7,141 nt of DNA from an uncultured Bacteroides sp. (lineage in GTDB: Bacteria > Bacteroidota > Bacteroidia > Bacteroidales > Bacteroidaceae): positions 1-7,141 of the forward strand of contig USSR01000361.1 in NCBI GenBank assembly GCA_900557355.1, read 5' to 3'. Shown here one piece after another: positions 1 to 7,141 of this stretch. A program made the position numbers and the translations under genes. Below the pieces are notes generated by a model that was not told where the DNA came from, did no database searches, and saw only the letters and a program-made list of their open reading frames with translations. The first letter of the stretch is position 1, and each line of letters opens with the position of its first letter.

Positions 1-210
1 TCCATCCAGCAGATGGAGAGTAATCAGCCCCTTAGCTGTTTCATGCTTCTTCTTAAATAGTTTATCATATTCACTTTCCTTTTTTGCAGGAGTTGTTTGT
101 TCCGTTTTTGCCTTCTTTTTTTTCCAGAAGAATGGAAATTTACGCTGTGCGTCAATGGTGGTAGACGAAGCTACCACCATTGCTGCAAGTAAGAGGATTT
201 TTTTTCTCAT
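1..210 (-). CDS. N-terminal fragment of a secreted protein, probable zinc-dependent metalloprotease (DUF5118/DUF5117/DUF4953 type)
   Basis: An open frame starts at ATG 210-208 and runs off the left edge, giving 70 visible residues with no stop. Residues 1-21 form a signal peptide: MRKK, a hydrophobic stretch (ILLLAAMVVA), then a probable signal peptidase I site after Ile-Asp-Ala (I-D-A|Q). No lipobox cysteine is present, unlike the upstream lipoproteins. A Lys-rich linker follows (FFWKKKKAKTEQTTPAKKE), then YDKLFKKKHETAKGLITLH at about 51-69. From memory, the pattern 'YDKLFK... KG + aliphatic + H' is typical of the start of the DUF5118 region in Bacteroidota zinc-dependent metalloproteases, which often close SusC-SusD-DUF4843-PKD operons. 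The HExxH catalytic motif would lie outside the window, so the enzyme activity is inferred from the N-terminus and the neighbourhood. The gene starts 33 bp after the PKD-like gene, with an A-rich leader (AAAGAA a few bases before ATG). A strong inverted repeat lies in codons 10-20. Confidence 0.72.
   Translation of the reverse strand, partial: MRKKILLLAAMVVASSTTIDAQRKFPFFWKKKKAKTEQTTPAKKESEYDKLFKKKHETAKGLITLHLLDG
153..182 (-). repeat. Perfect 12-bp inverted repeat (potential mRNA hairpin) in the signal-peptide codons
   Basis: On the plus strand, CAATGGTGGTAG (153-164) and CTACCACCATTG (171-182) are exact reverse complements separated by ACGAAG (165-170). In the minus-strand transcript this gives a 12-bp stem, half of it G-C pairs, with loop CUUCGU containing a UUCG core. 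It covers nucleotides 29-58 of the fifth gene. Pairing stops at both ends (outer 152/183 and inner 165/170 do not pair). No U-run follows the 3' arm, so it is not a standard intrinsic terminator. A role in translation, transcript stability or processing is possible but unproven. The coincidence of Val-Val and Thr-Thr codons is the null explanation. Confidence 0.75.
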
Positions 211-243
211 ATCAGTTCTTTAATGTATTTTTATGAAATTAGA

Positions 244-1923
244 TTAATATCCGGTTGTTGTTACATCTAGGATTTTACCAAAACCATCATAGATTAGGGC
301 TTTAGAAATATCCAAGGTTCCTGCACCGGCCTGTTTCATCGGAACAATTGAGACTTTTCCGTTAAATTCTGCGGATTGGGTCACAATAATGAGGGCTTTG
401 TTATTCCATGCATTTGGGGCAATAGTTGGTGGATTACCAGTCATTACATTAATTTGATTGGTATATTGCCCTTGTTGATATAACTTGGCCTTTGTAATTT
501 TTTCTCCGTTACTGGGGGTAAACTGTGAGGTGGTGGAGACAGATACTTCATTTCCCATACCGTAAGTAAATGAGTATATAGCTGCATCTGTTACTACATA
601 TAATACATTATTTGTATGTCCGAAGAAAATAGATACAGCTTTGTCTAATAAGTTTTTGCCTGCCGCTGGAATAATATATTTGTTTTTTGCAGCTGCTGGT
701 TGTTCTGGTGAGGTAACTACCCATCCATCCCAATTATCAGGATCTTCATAGTAGCCTTCTTCTGCTTTATATTGGCTTAAAGTGTAAATAGCATAATTTC
801 CACTATTATCGTCTTTAAGTAAGAAAGTGGCCAATGAGCCATCTTGAGAACTTGTTGCGGCAATAGCTGTTTGACTCCCCATGTCATTAGGATCGAAATC
901 CGGATTTGAGATATACGGAGTACATGTGTTATAACTCGTGCCATTTAAGGAATAAAAGGCACCTTTGGGTTTATCTAACCATACTAAATGATTGTCACCA
1001 ATACTAAATGAAGAATTTGCTGCATATACATTGTTATTGATTTCAAATCCATTAAAAACAGAATTAGGCATAGAGAATTTGTTACCTGCTACGTTTAAGA
1101 ATGAATATAGTCCATTATTTGTATAAGCGATGAAAAGTTGTGAAGAACGAATATAAGATTTTACTTGGAAATCGGTGGGGCAATATAAAAATATTTTTTC
1201 ATCTTCCCATGTCCCGTTTATTGAATAGTCCTCACAGTTGAAACGAATGCTTTTTCCTGTGGAAGAAATAGCCCAAATCTGATTTAAGTGAGAACTACCA
1301 AGTATTGCTGTGTTCCCCATCACCTCATAGGTTAATGAAGTCAATAATTCATCATATGCTGCTCCATTAGCAGTTTCTAGTATGTGACGAAATATTCTTT
1401 CTTCTTTTGTATATTGATTTGTTATTTGAGAATTGTTAATCAAAGTAAAATCTGTTGTTGTTCCGTTTTCACTATCTGCGATTAACAATCCGTCTAGAAA
1501 GCTACTTTGTACATATAATTCCCAAGAATAAATATATTGTAAGTTATCATTTGCTACATCTGTTACAGTCAATTTTAACGTATAGGCTCCATTTGATATA
1601 GGACGATTTATAATACCATGAAAGTCTTTTTCTGTACCAATAATTTCATAAACAGGATTGCTAGTTGAGGGTTCCTCGGTTACAGCCCATTCATAGCGCA
1701 AATTAGAACCATCAAAACCATCTTGGGTAATAGATGGTACAATATCGACAGGAGATTGATAACCTACGTATATTGAATTTTCTTGATTCTTATCGTTTAT
1801 ACTAATTTGTACTTCTGGAATAAGGTTTGTTACAAATGAACTTTTATCCTCATAACAAGAAGTAAACCAGAGAATATTAGGCAGCAGTAATATTATTAAT
1901 TGAGTTATATTATTTTTCTTCAT
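244..1923 (-). CDS. PKD-like family surface lipoprotein with probable C-terminal beta-propeller
   Basis: This is a complete 559-residue protein. It begins with a lipoprotein signal peptide: MKKNN, a hydrophobic core at about 8-20, and lipobox F-T-S-C with the lipidated cysteine at 23. The acidic tail after the cysteine (YEDK) resembles the Bacteroidota surface-export signal, so an extracellular location is likely. Residues about 35-140 look like a PKD/Ig-type beta-sandwich: an early YEWAV strand near 77-81 and closing strands YTLKLTVTDV and YIYSWELYV. A junction, DGLLIADSENG (144-154), then leads into about 400 residues of repeating short beta-strands (such as GLYSFLN, GAFYSLNG, NYAIYTLSQY, AAIYSFTYG), which suggest a propeller. 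This fits the 'PKD-like family' lipoproteins in the third or fourth slot of SusCD operons; ligand unknown. I see no catalytic motif. The start follows the DUF4843 stop by 21 bp. ATG 1923-1921 is chosen because it directly precedes the signal peptide. Confidence 0.85.
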   Translation of the reverse strand: MKKNNITQLIILLLPNILWFTSCYEDKSSFVTNLIPEVQISINDKNQENSIYVGYQSPVDIVPSITQDGFDGSNLRYEWAVTEEPSTSNPVYEIIGTEKDFHGIINRPISNGAYTLKLTVTDVANDNLQYIYSWELYVQSSFLDGLLIADSENGTTTDFTLINNSQITNQYTKEERIFRHILETANGAAYDELLTSLTYEVMGNTAILGSSHLNQIWAISSTGKSIRFNCEDYSINGTWEDEKIFLYCPTDFQVKSYIRSSQLFIAYTNNGLYSFLNVAGNKFSMPNSVFNGFEINNNVYAANSSFSIGDNHLVWLDKPKGAFYSLNGTSYNTCTPYISNPDFDPNDMGSQTAIAATSSQDGSLATFLLKDDNSGNYAIYTLSQYKAEEGYYEDPDNWDGWVVTSPEQPAAAKNKYIIPAAGKNLLDKAVSIFFGHTNNVLYVVTDAAIYSFTYGMGNEVSVSTTSQFTPSNGEKITKAKLYQQGQYTNQINVMTGNPPTIAPNAWNNKALIIVTQSAEFNGKVSIVPMKQAGAGTLDISKALIYDGFGKILDVTTTGY

Positions 1924-1944
1924 AATTTTATAGAATTATATAAA

Positions 1945-2805
1945 TTAATATGTTCTGGCTTCTATAATTTGTCCTTTCAAATTACCTTCGTTATGAACTA
2001 GGGGGGCATCGGGATGTTCTTTCTGATACTTTTTTAGATAATCCGCTAATTTTGCAGCATAAGCTTCATATGATTTGTCGGTTACGAATAATCTATAATT
2101 GGCGAGATATTTATATGTAAAATATGTTGGTCTCTGTGGTTGGTCAGGATGCGCAGTCATATCGTCCCAATCATCCCAGTCTAAAGCTGTTACAATTGTT
2201 TTTAAAGCATTGGAACTATAAGCCGTTGTAGAATAAGAAGTTGGAGTTAGAGATGACTTTATTAGTGAATTATATGTCATCCATACATATCGTTCAGTTG
2301 CCGGAGGGGCAATGATATTGTTGTTCCAACTTACTGTTGCTGTGATATATTCTTTAGGTCCTAACCCTAGAGTTGATGACTCCTTTAGCTGGATATAAAG
2401 TTTATATGATGCTCCATTTTGTATTTCATCAGTATTAAACAGCCTTATTTTTATTGTTCCTTTTAAACTATTTGCGGGAATCACTGCAGCAGTTATTTCA
2501 TAACTGTTTTCGGGGGCAGTGGTTTCCTCCGCATTGATTACATAATTCACAGTACGGTCTTCTGTCGATACATTTCCGACCAAAACTAAAGGCAATTCAT
2601 ATTCACCATATTCATCAAAGGGATTCTCCAGAAAAGAATAATTCCCTTTAAATATGTCGGTTTCTGCATCGTACTCATTCGTAGAATTGAATCTGACAGC
2701 ATTATATTGACTGTCAAAATATGGTATTTCTTCCTTGCCGCAACTAATGAGGCATAAAGAGAAACAGCTTATCGCTAAGACTGATTTTATAATTATTTTT
2801 TTCAT
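1945..2805 (-). CDS. DUF4843 domain-containing surface lipoprotein
   Basis: This is a complete 286-residue protein. Its lipoprotein signal peptide ends in L-I-S-C, with the lipid-anchored cysteine at 22. The following GKEE is a good Bacteroidota surface-export signal. The body matches the DUF4843 layout as I remember it: Y-N-A-V-R-F near 34-39, a segment ending Y-S-F at 56-58, then LPLVLVGNVSTEDRTV (71-86) containing the characteristic 'G-N-x-S-x-x-D-R' stretch, TTAPENSYEI, and a strand TIKIRLFNTDEI (117-128) before YKLYIQL (134-140). The C-terminal part has an Asp/Trp cluster DWDDWDD (209-215) and a Lys-rich helix, SYEAYAAKLADYLKKYQKE (245-263). The molecular function of the family is unknown. 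Its constant place after susD suggests it is an accessory part of the surface complex that helps capture the ligand. It starts 11 bp after the susD-like stop, which implies co-transcription. Confidence 0.87.
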   Translation of the reverse strand: MKKIIIKSVLAISCFSLCLISCGKEEIPYFDSQYNAVRFNSTNEYDAETDIFKGNYSFLENPFDEYGEYELPLVLVGNVSTEDRTVNYVINAEETTAPENSYEITAAVIPANSLKGTIKIRLFNTDEIQNGASYKLYIQLKESSTLGLGPKEYITATVSWNNNIIAPPATERYVWMTYNSLIKSSLTPTSYSTTAYSSNALKTIVTALDWDDWDDMTAHPDQPQRPTYFTYKYLANYRLFVTDKSYEAYAAKLADYLKKYQKEHPDAPLVHNEGNLKGQIIEARTY

Positions 2806-2816
2806 ATTAATATTGT

Positions 2817-4319
2817 TTATTGTACACGACCGGATTGTATTTCGAAGGTAGGATAAGGCAATAAATATTGCGTATCTGTCATCTCTTCACTATAATTAGG
2901 AATGGATTTACACCCTGTTCGCTTATAGTAATAGAACATGACACCTTCGGAAATGAATTCTTTGTGATATTCTTTTTGTATTTCTTTTATGATTTGATCT
3001 GCATTTAGATTTTCAAGAGGGGTGCTGATACCTCTGTTTTCGCGAATCTTATTTAGCCTTTGTAATGCCATGTCAAGATTTGGGGTTGCACTTGTTGCAT
3101 AGCATTCTGCAGCAATATAGAATATTTCAGGCAAGCGTATTAGAGACAAGCGGTTCTTATTGAATTCGTCTAAACTTGCTTGATGAATTTTCATAGGGAC
3201 ATATCCTCTGGAATCACTTTGGGTTTGATCTAACATTCGTGTGAAACGAACATCTGAATTTATGCCTTCATATATATTTTCAACATCTGTTGGAGATATA
3301 TACATAGCTGTATAGTCTGTGTTGACGAAGTTGGGTATTATATATGAGGTAATTTTGGACGTAACGTCTGAAACATTTAGGCTAAATAAAGCTTCGGATG
3401 CTAGAGAACGGTTAGATTGAGAAATTTCTGGTAACAGGTAGGAGTAAGTGTACATATCGTCCATAACAATTCCATTATCACCGATAGCTGTGATTATCTC
3501 TTCAGTAGCATTTAAAGCTTTGTCTATGCTTTCTTTACTGCCTTCCCATAAATATACACGTGCTTCCAATGCTTTGACTGCATAATAATTGAGTCGTAAA
3601 GTTCTATCTTTGAAGAAACCATCTGCATCTATACTTGTGTAATAAGAAGCCGGATGTTTTTTTGTGATCGGGTCGTATTCCTTTAATAATTTTTCTGCGG
3701 CTTCCAAATCGTTGATAATCATTTGAAGTGTCTCCTTTCCTGTGCGTTGAGGAGTTGGGATCGATGATAAAGTTGTTACATATGGAATCGTTTTTTTAGA
3801 ATTTAGTTCTGCGGAACGGTTTTTCCAATCACCATATCCATATAGGCGCAACAGATCAAAATGCATATATGCACGAATGGCAAGAAGTTCTCCTTTGATA
3901 ACATGATAATAGACTTCGTTCAGACTTGACTCCTGTCCTTCCATATTAGTTAATGCTTCATTGGCATTGGCTATTACAGAATATGCTTTAGCCCAGATAT
4001 TTTCGATGTCCGAGAATATTTGTGTGTGGTCGTAATTGAATTTTTCATATTCTTGCATTTCTCTACTATTACTTGAATTGGAAGTCACAGGATTAAATTG
4101 ATGACCTAATATTTCAATTGCATACCAGGATAATTCTTTACCATAAAGGGCATTGTCTGTCATGCTAATATAACAACCTATTAAAGATTGTTGGAATCCG
4201 GCTAGAGTGCTATAATGATCTTTTTCTCGAATTTCAGATCCTGAAGTAACATCGAACCAGTCGCTGCAAGAGGATAATGTTACTACGGATGTTAATAGGA
4301 TTAATATGTATTTTTTCAT
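2817..4319 (-). CDS. RagB/SusD family nutrient-uptake outer-membrane lipoprotein
   Basis: This is a complete 500-residue protein of normal length for SusD homologues. The signal peptide ends in L-S-S-C with lipidated Cys18, followed by SDWFD. Family landmarks run in order: HYSTLAGFQQSLIGCYISM (35-53), a usual SusD N-terminal helix; GELLAIRAYMHFDLLRLYG (143-161), the most recognisable SusD/TPR helix; NYYAVKALEARVYLW (244-258), a second TPR-type helix; RLPEIFYIAAECY (395-407) and ALQRLNKIRENRG (418-430) in the C-terminal SusD/RagB domain; EYHKEFISEGVMFYYYKRTG (450-469), matching the family's 'E-KEF-EG--F-Y-KR' block; and a final YLLPYPTFEI. SusD proteins bind ligand and act as the lid over the SusC barrel at the cell surface. 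The ligand cannot be read from the sequence. It starts 11 bp after the SusC stop; the leader (ATTTTATAAAG) has no clear Shine-Dalgarno sequence. Confidence 0.97.
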   Translation of the reverse strand: MKKYILILLTSVVTLSSCSDWFDVTSGSEIREKDHYSTLAGFQQSLIGCYISMTDNALYGKELSWYAIEILGHQFNPVTSNSSNSREMQEYEKFNYDHTQIFSDIENIWAKAYSVIANANEALTNMEGQESSLNEVYYHVIKGELLAIRAYMHFDLLRLYGYGDWKNRSAELNSKKTIPYVTTLSSIPTPQRTGKETLQMIINDLEAAEKLLKEYDPITKKHPASYYTSIDADGFFKDRTLRLNYYAVKALEARVYLWEGSKESIDKALNATEEIITAIGDNGIVMDDMYTYSYLLPEISQSNRSLASEALFSLNVSDVTSKITSYIIPNFVNTDYTAMYISPTDVENIYEGINSDVRFTRMLDQTQSDSRGYVPMKIHQASLDEFNKNRLSLIRLPEIFYIAAECYATSATPNLDMALQRLNKIRENRGISTPLENLNADQIIKEIQKEYHKEFISEGVMFYYYKRTGCKSIPNYSEEMTDTQYLLPYPTFEIQSGRVQ

Positions 4320-4330
4320 CTTTATAAAAT

Positions 4331-7141
4331 TTAGAGAGTGGCTGTTAATGAGAACGACATATTTCTTGCGAAAGGATAAGTTAAACCTCGTTCTATTTTT
4401 ATAGAAGAGAACGTTGCAATATCATTTAAATAGAATGATAAACGCAGGCGTTGCATACTTAATTTCCTATAAATGGAACTGGGAAACTCATAATATGCAC
4501 TGATGGAAGAGAGTGATAATTCACGCCGATCCTGTACAAAGCGAGTGGTAGCACGTGTGGTTGTTTCAGAATTAAATTTCTTGTATGGTGTTACTTGTCC
4601 GGGAGTAGTCCAACGACCAATTAGCAATCGGCGATCCACATTGTAAGCAATATTTGCATTTTCCACCCGACTGACGAGGGTTGAATTATACATTTGACAG
4701 CCAGCAAGATAACTTATAGTAGCGCTTAATCCGATACCTTTATACTCGGCTGTGAAACCGCCTGTACCACGATACTTAGGATCGGAGTTACCAGCAGCAA
4801 CCATATCATTGGCTGAATAAGTATAAGTGTAGGTACCATCTTTTTTAATGTATATTTCTTGTCCGGTTTGTGGATCAATACCGGCTAGAGGGACTGCCCA
4901 TATTGTTTTCATAGATAATCCGTCTTGATACATTAATACAGGTGCAGAGGTATTATTATCTTCTGCTTGTTTCATCATTTTTTCATTGTAAGCCCGCATA
5001 CTCTCTGACAAACGAATTATTTTATTTCGGTTATAGGCAAATGTTCCATATACATTTACAAAACCTTCTTTTCCTTGCCATATTGTATAATTAGCTTTAG
5101 CTTCAACTCCAGAATTACGTACCAATCCTAAATTATCTTTTACTATTGCGAATCCTGTAGAAGTTGGGATTGTTACATCGGTTAACATATTTTTGGTATC
5201 TGCTGAGTAATAGTCAACAGAAAGGGATAATCCGGCAACTCTCATATCAATTCCTATATTATGATCCTTTTTCTGTTCCCATTTTAATTTGGAGTTAGGC
5301 ATGGAAGCTAAATAAGCTCCTGTAAATTTGCCAGCTAAGCCTCCATATACGACACCTGTGTAATAATTATATGTAGCAATTGCTGCGTTGGTATCAAAGT
5401 TTTGATTTCCAGTCAAACCAATCGAGGCCCGAAGTTTTAACTGTTTAATCCATCCAACACCTTTCAAGATGGCTTCATTGTGTAGATTCCATCCAATACC
5501 AAAAGACCAGCTATTAGCCCAACGGTTATCTGAACCGTATAAGGAAGATGCGCTTTCCCGCACAGTTGCATCGGCTAAATAACGATTGTCATAATCATAC
5601 GAAGCGGCTAATAGGAAGCTGGCTTCACGGTTAATTGTGGAATAACCAGTAGGGGTACTGTTTTCTGCATATTGTTTTGCGAATGAAATATCTGCCTTCT
5701 GATTATTGGGGAAACCTTCTGCCGTGTGTCGATATGCTGATGATTTTTCTCCGGAGATAAAGGCACCGGCATTTCCAAAGATAGTATGTTTACCAAATTG
5801 ATTATTATAGTTTATATTCAAGTCTCCGGAAATAGAACTGGATTTACCATTTTCTATAATATACTTACCACGCTTAAGTATATCATTAACATTTGCAAAA
5901 ATGGAATGTGAGGCGGGATAGAAATCATCCATATCATTTCGTTTTTCAGAGACTCCTATACGTGCTGTTGCTTTCCAATTTTTATCAACTTGCCATTCTG
6001 CATAAAAATTATTGGTGAATTGTAAATAACTGGAAGTAAAGCTGGTTCCGATAATAGAATTATACATAGGGTTAGCTACTTTGGTTGATGTTGAGCCAAT
6101 TTGTTCTACCCATTGAACTATATTCCCATTTTCATCAGTTGCTTGCCAATATGGATTCATTCTGGAATATTCGCTAAATTCTCCATAAGGGGACTCATTA
6201 CTTTTGTTAGATATGATTGATAGGATATTCTTTAGTAATAGTTTGTTATGTCTGTATGATAAATTTATATCACCCGATATATTGCGGCGGTCAGATCCCT
6301 TCATAACCCCAGTAATCTGATTATAAGTAAGGTCTAAGATTGCACGTAAATTTTGGGAATCGCCTAATTCTATATTTAGGTTATGTTTATGTCCTATGCC
6401 AGTGTGAAGTGGCTTGGATAACCAGTATGTATCTAATCCTTCTAATGCAAGTTTTCGTCGTCCATTATATAATTGATCTAATTGGATTTGTGTATTGGCG
6501 CTACTACTTGTATATACTCCGTCTAAACGTTCTGCTTCCAATTTTTCAAATGCATTACAAAGGTCATAACTGGTTAAATCTGGCATTTCCAAAAAAATAC
6601 TACCATTATACGTAATACGCTGTTGATTTCCGGTTAAACGTTTTGTTTCAATAACAATTACACCATTGGCTGCTTTAGAACCGTAGAGAGCTTTTGCTGA
6701 GGCGTCTTTTAAAATTGTAATGCTTTCAATTCGGTTCATGTCCATGTCCATTATTGTTTCAGCAGTTGTTTCAAAACCATCAAGAATGAATAAAGGTTGA
6801 TTGGGTTGATTTTGATAGTTGCTGCGCAAAGAACTGCTTTCTGTCGTTGGAAAACTGGAAGTTCCACGCATTGACATATCCGGAACACTGTTGGGATTGG
6901 AGCCCATATCAAAATTATCTGCAATGTATATTGTAGGATCCAGATTTTTCAAGCTCTGGAACACATTCTGATTTCCGACACGCATCAGATCTTTGCTCGA
7001 AATAGTAGTTGCTGCTCCAGTAAAACTTTCCGCTTTACGAGTATAAATTCCAGTAACGATAACCTCATCTAATTTAGTATCACTTTTTAGAGTAATATTT
7101 TTTCGTACATCATTCCGACCACTATTAATCATCACTTGTTG
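4331..7141 (-). CDS. SusC/RagA family TonB-linked outer-membrane transporter, N-terminus outside the window
   Basis: The frame is open to the right edge and reads Gln-Gln-Val-Met-Ile..., so 936 residues are visible and the true start lies beyond 7141. Neither the GTG at 7135 nor the ATG at 7132 is a credible start: both fall inside what looks like the last strand of the N-terminal carboxypeptidase-D-like domain, and no signal peptide is present. Visible parts in order: end of that domain (VRKNITLKSDTKL), the DEVIVTG linker (25-31), a plug of about 40-170 with QPLFILDG and the SusC signature IESITILKDASAKALYGSKAANG-type block (near 138-160), then a 22-strand-type beta-barrel rich in Tyr/Asn/Ser, ending NMSFSLTATL. 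Homologues usually have 1000-1100 residues, so roughly 80-150 are missing. It imports a ligand across the outer membrane using TonB-ExbBD energy, with the adjacent SusD-like protein as its lid. The last residue is Leu, not the more usual Phe. Confidence 0.97.
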   Translation of the reverse strand, partial: QQVMINSGRNDVRKNITLKSDTKLDEVIVTGIYTRKAESFTGAATTISSKDLMRVGNQNVFQSLKNLDPTIYIADNFDMGSNPNSVPDMSMRGTSSFPTTESSSLRSNYQNQPNQPLFILDGFETTAETIMDMDMNRIESITILKDASAKALYGSKAANGVIVIETKRLTGNQQRITYNGSIFLEMPDLTSYDLCNAFEKLEAERLDGVYTSSSANTQIQLDQLYNGRRKLALEGLDTYWLSKPLHTGIGHKHNLNIELGDSQNLRAILDLTYNQITGVMKGSDRRNISGDINLSYRHNKLLLKNILSIISNKSNESPYGEFSEYSRMNPYWQATDENGNIVQWVEQIGSTSTKVANPMYNSIIGTSFTSSYLQFTNNFYAEWQVDKNWKATARIGVSEKRNDMDDFYPASHSIFANVNDILKRGKYIIENGKSSSISGDLNINYNNQFGKHTIFGNAGAFISGEKSSAYRHTAEGFPNNQKADISFAKQYAENSTPTGYSTINREASFLLAASYDYDNRYLADATVRESASSLYGSDNRWANSWSFGIGWNLHNEAILKGVGWIKQLKLRASIGLTGNQNFDTNAAIATYNYYTGVVYGGLAGKFTGAYLASMPNSKLKWEQKKDHNIGIDMRVAGLSLSVDYYSADTKNMLTDVTIPTSTGFAIVKDNLGLVRNSGVEAKANYTIWQGKEGFVNVYGTFAYNRNKIIRLSESMRAYNEKMMKQAEDNNTSAPVLMYQDGLSMKTIWAVPLAGIDPQTGQEIYIKKDGTYTYTYSANDMVAAGNSDPKYRGTGGFTAEYKGIGLSATISYLAGCQMYNSTLVSRVENANIAYNVDRRLLIGRWTTPGQVTPYKKFNSETTTRATTRFVQDRRELSLSSISAYYEFPSSIYRKLSMQRLRLSFYLNDIATFSSIKIERGLTYPFARNMSFSLTATL

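Noticed and set aside
211..243. Possible internal promoter or terminator before the last gene
   Set aside because: The 33-bp gap is AT-rich but I find neither a convincing Bacteroides -7 element (TAnnTTTG) with a -33 TTTG nor a hairpin with a U-run.
1187..1198. AT-only palindrome AAAAATATTTTT inside the PKD-like gene
   Set aside because: Short AT-only palindromes are expected in AT-rich DNA; it lies in coding sequence with no terminator-like GC stem.
3862..3873. Perfect 12-bp palindrome TGCATATATGCA
   Set aside because: It encodes Ala-Tyr-Met-His of the conserved SusD helix (RAYMHFDLL), has no loop for a stable hairpin, and is explained by the protein constraint.
5608..5796. A 62-codon open frame on the minus strand inside the SusC gene
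   Set aside because: It lies wholly inside the well-supported SusC reading frame in another frame, has no signal peptide, domain or leader of its own, and is a shadow frame.
6340..6615. A 91-codon open frame on the plus strand, antisense to the SusC gene
   Set aside because: It is antisense to conserved SusC coding sequence and low in recognisable features; its hydrophobic look follows from reading Asn/Tyr/Ile-rich barrel codons backwards.
6736..6752. Short tandem repeat catgtccatgtccat in the SusC gene, encoding Met-Asp-Met-Asp-Met
   Set aside because: Only about two and a half 6-nt units in a coding loop before the SusC signature; too short to suggest slippage or phase variation.
1..7141. 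CRISPR array, tRNA/rRNA gene, insertion sequence, prophage or defence genes
   Set aside because: Coding genes fill almost the whole window; no direct-repeat array, transposase, cloverleaf or phage-type protein is visible, and no stretch over 300 bases lacks a gene.

Overview
The window looks like Bacteroidota DNA, most likely Bacteroides or a close relative. It is AT-rich. Every gene lies on the minus strand, starts overlap no recognisable Shine-Dalgarno sequence, and the encoded proteins are a SusC/SusD outer-membrane uptake pair with accessory surface lipoproteins. The genus is an inference from family content and base composition; there is no rRNA or marker gene to fix it.

Read in the direction of transcription (right to left), the layout is: (1) 7141-4331, a SusC/RagA-type TonB-dependent transporter whose N-terminus lies beyond the right edge; (2) 4319-2817, a SusD/RagB-type substrate-binding lipoprotein; (3) 2805-1945, a DUF4843-type lipoprotein; (4) 1923-244, a PKD-like family lipoprotein with a long, probably beta-propeller, C-terminal part; (5) 210-1, the first 70 codons of a secreted protein that most resembles the zinc-dependent metalloproteases (DUF5118/DUF5117/DUF4953 type) commonly found at this position. 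Gaps between genes are 11, 11, 21 and 33 bp, with no terminator or promoter that I can support, so this reads as one operon. The promoter and any regulator lie to the right of the window.

Working model: the SusD, DUF4843 and PKD-like lipoproteins sit on the cell surface around the SusC barrel and capture a ligand, SusC imports it with TonB energy, and the last gene supplies a secreted or periplasmic peptidase. No glycoside hydrolase, polysaccharide lyase or sulfatase is visible, and the last gene looks like a protease, so peptide or protein uptake is a more economical guess than glycan uptake. That is inference.

I see no clearly undescribed system. The one nucleotide-level structure that gene content does not explain is a perfect 12-bp inverted repeat with a 6-nt loop, inside the signal-peptide codons of the fifth gene (153-182).
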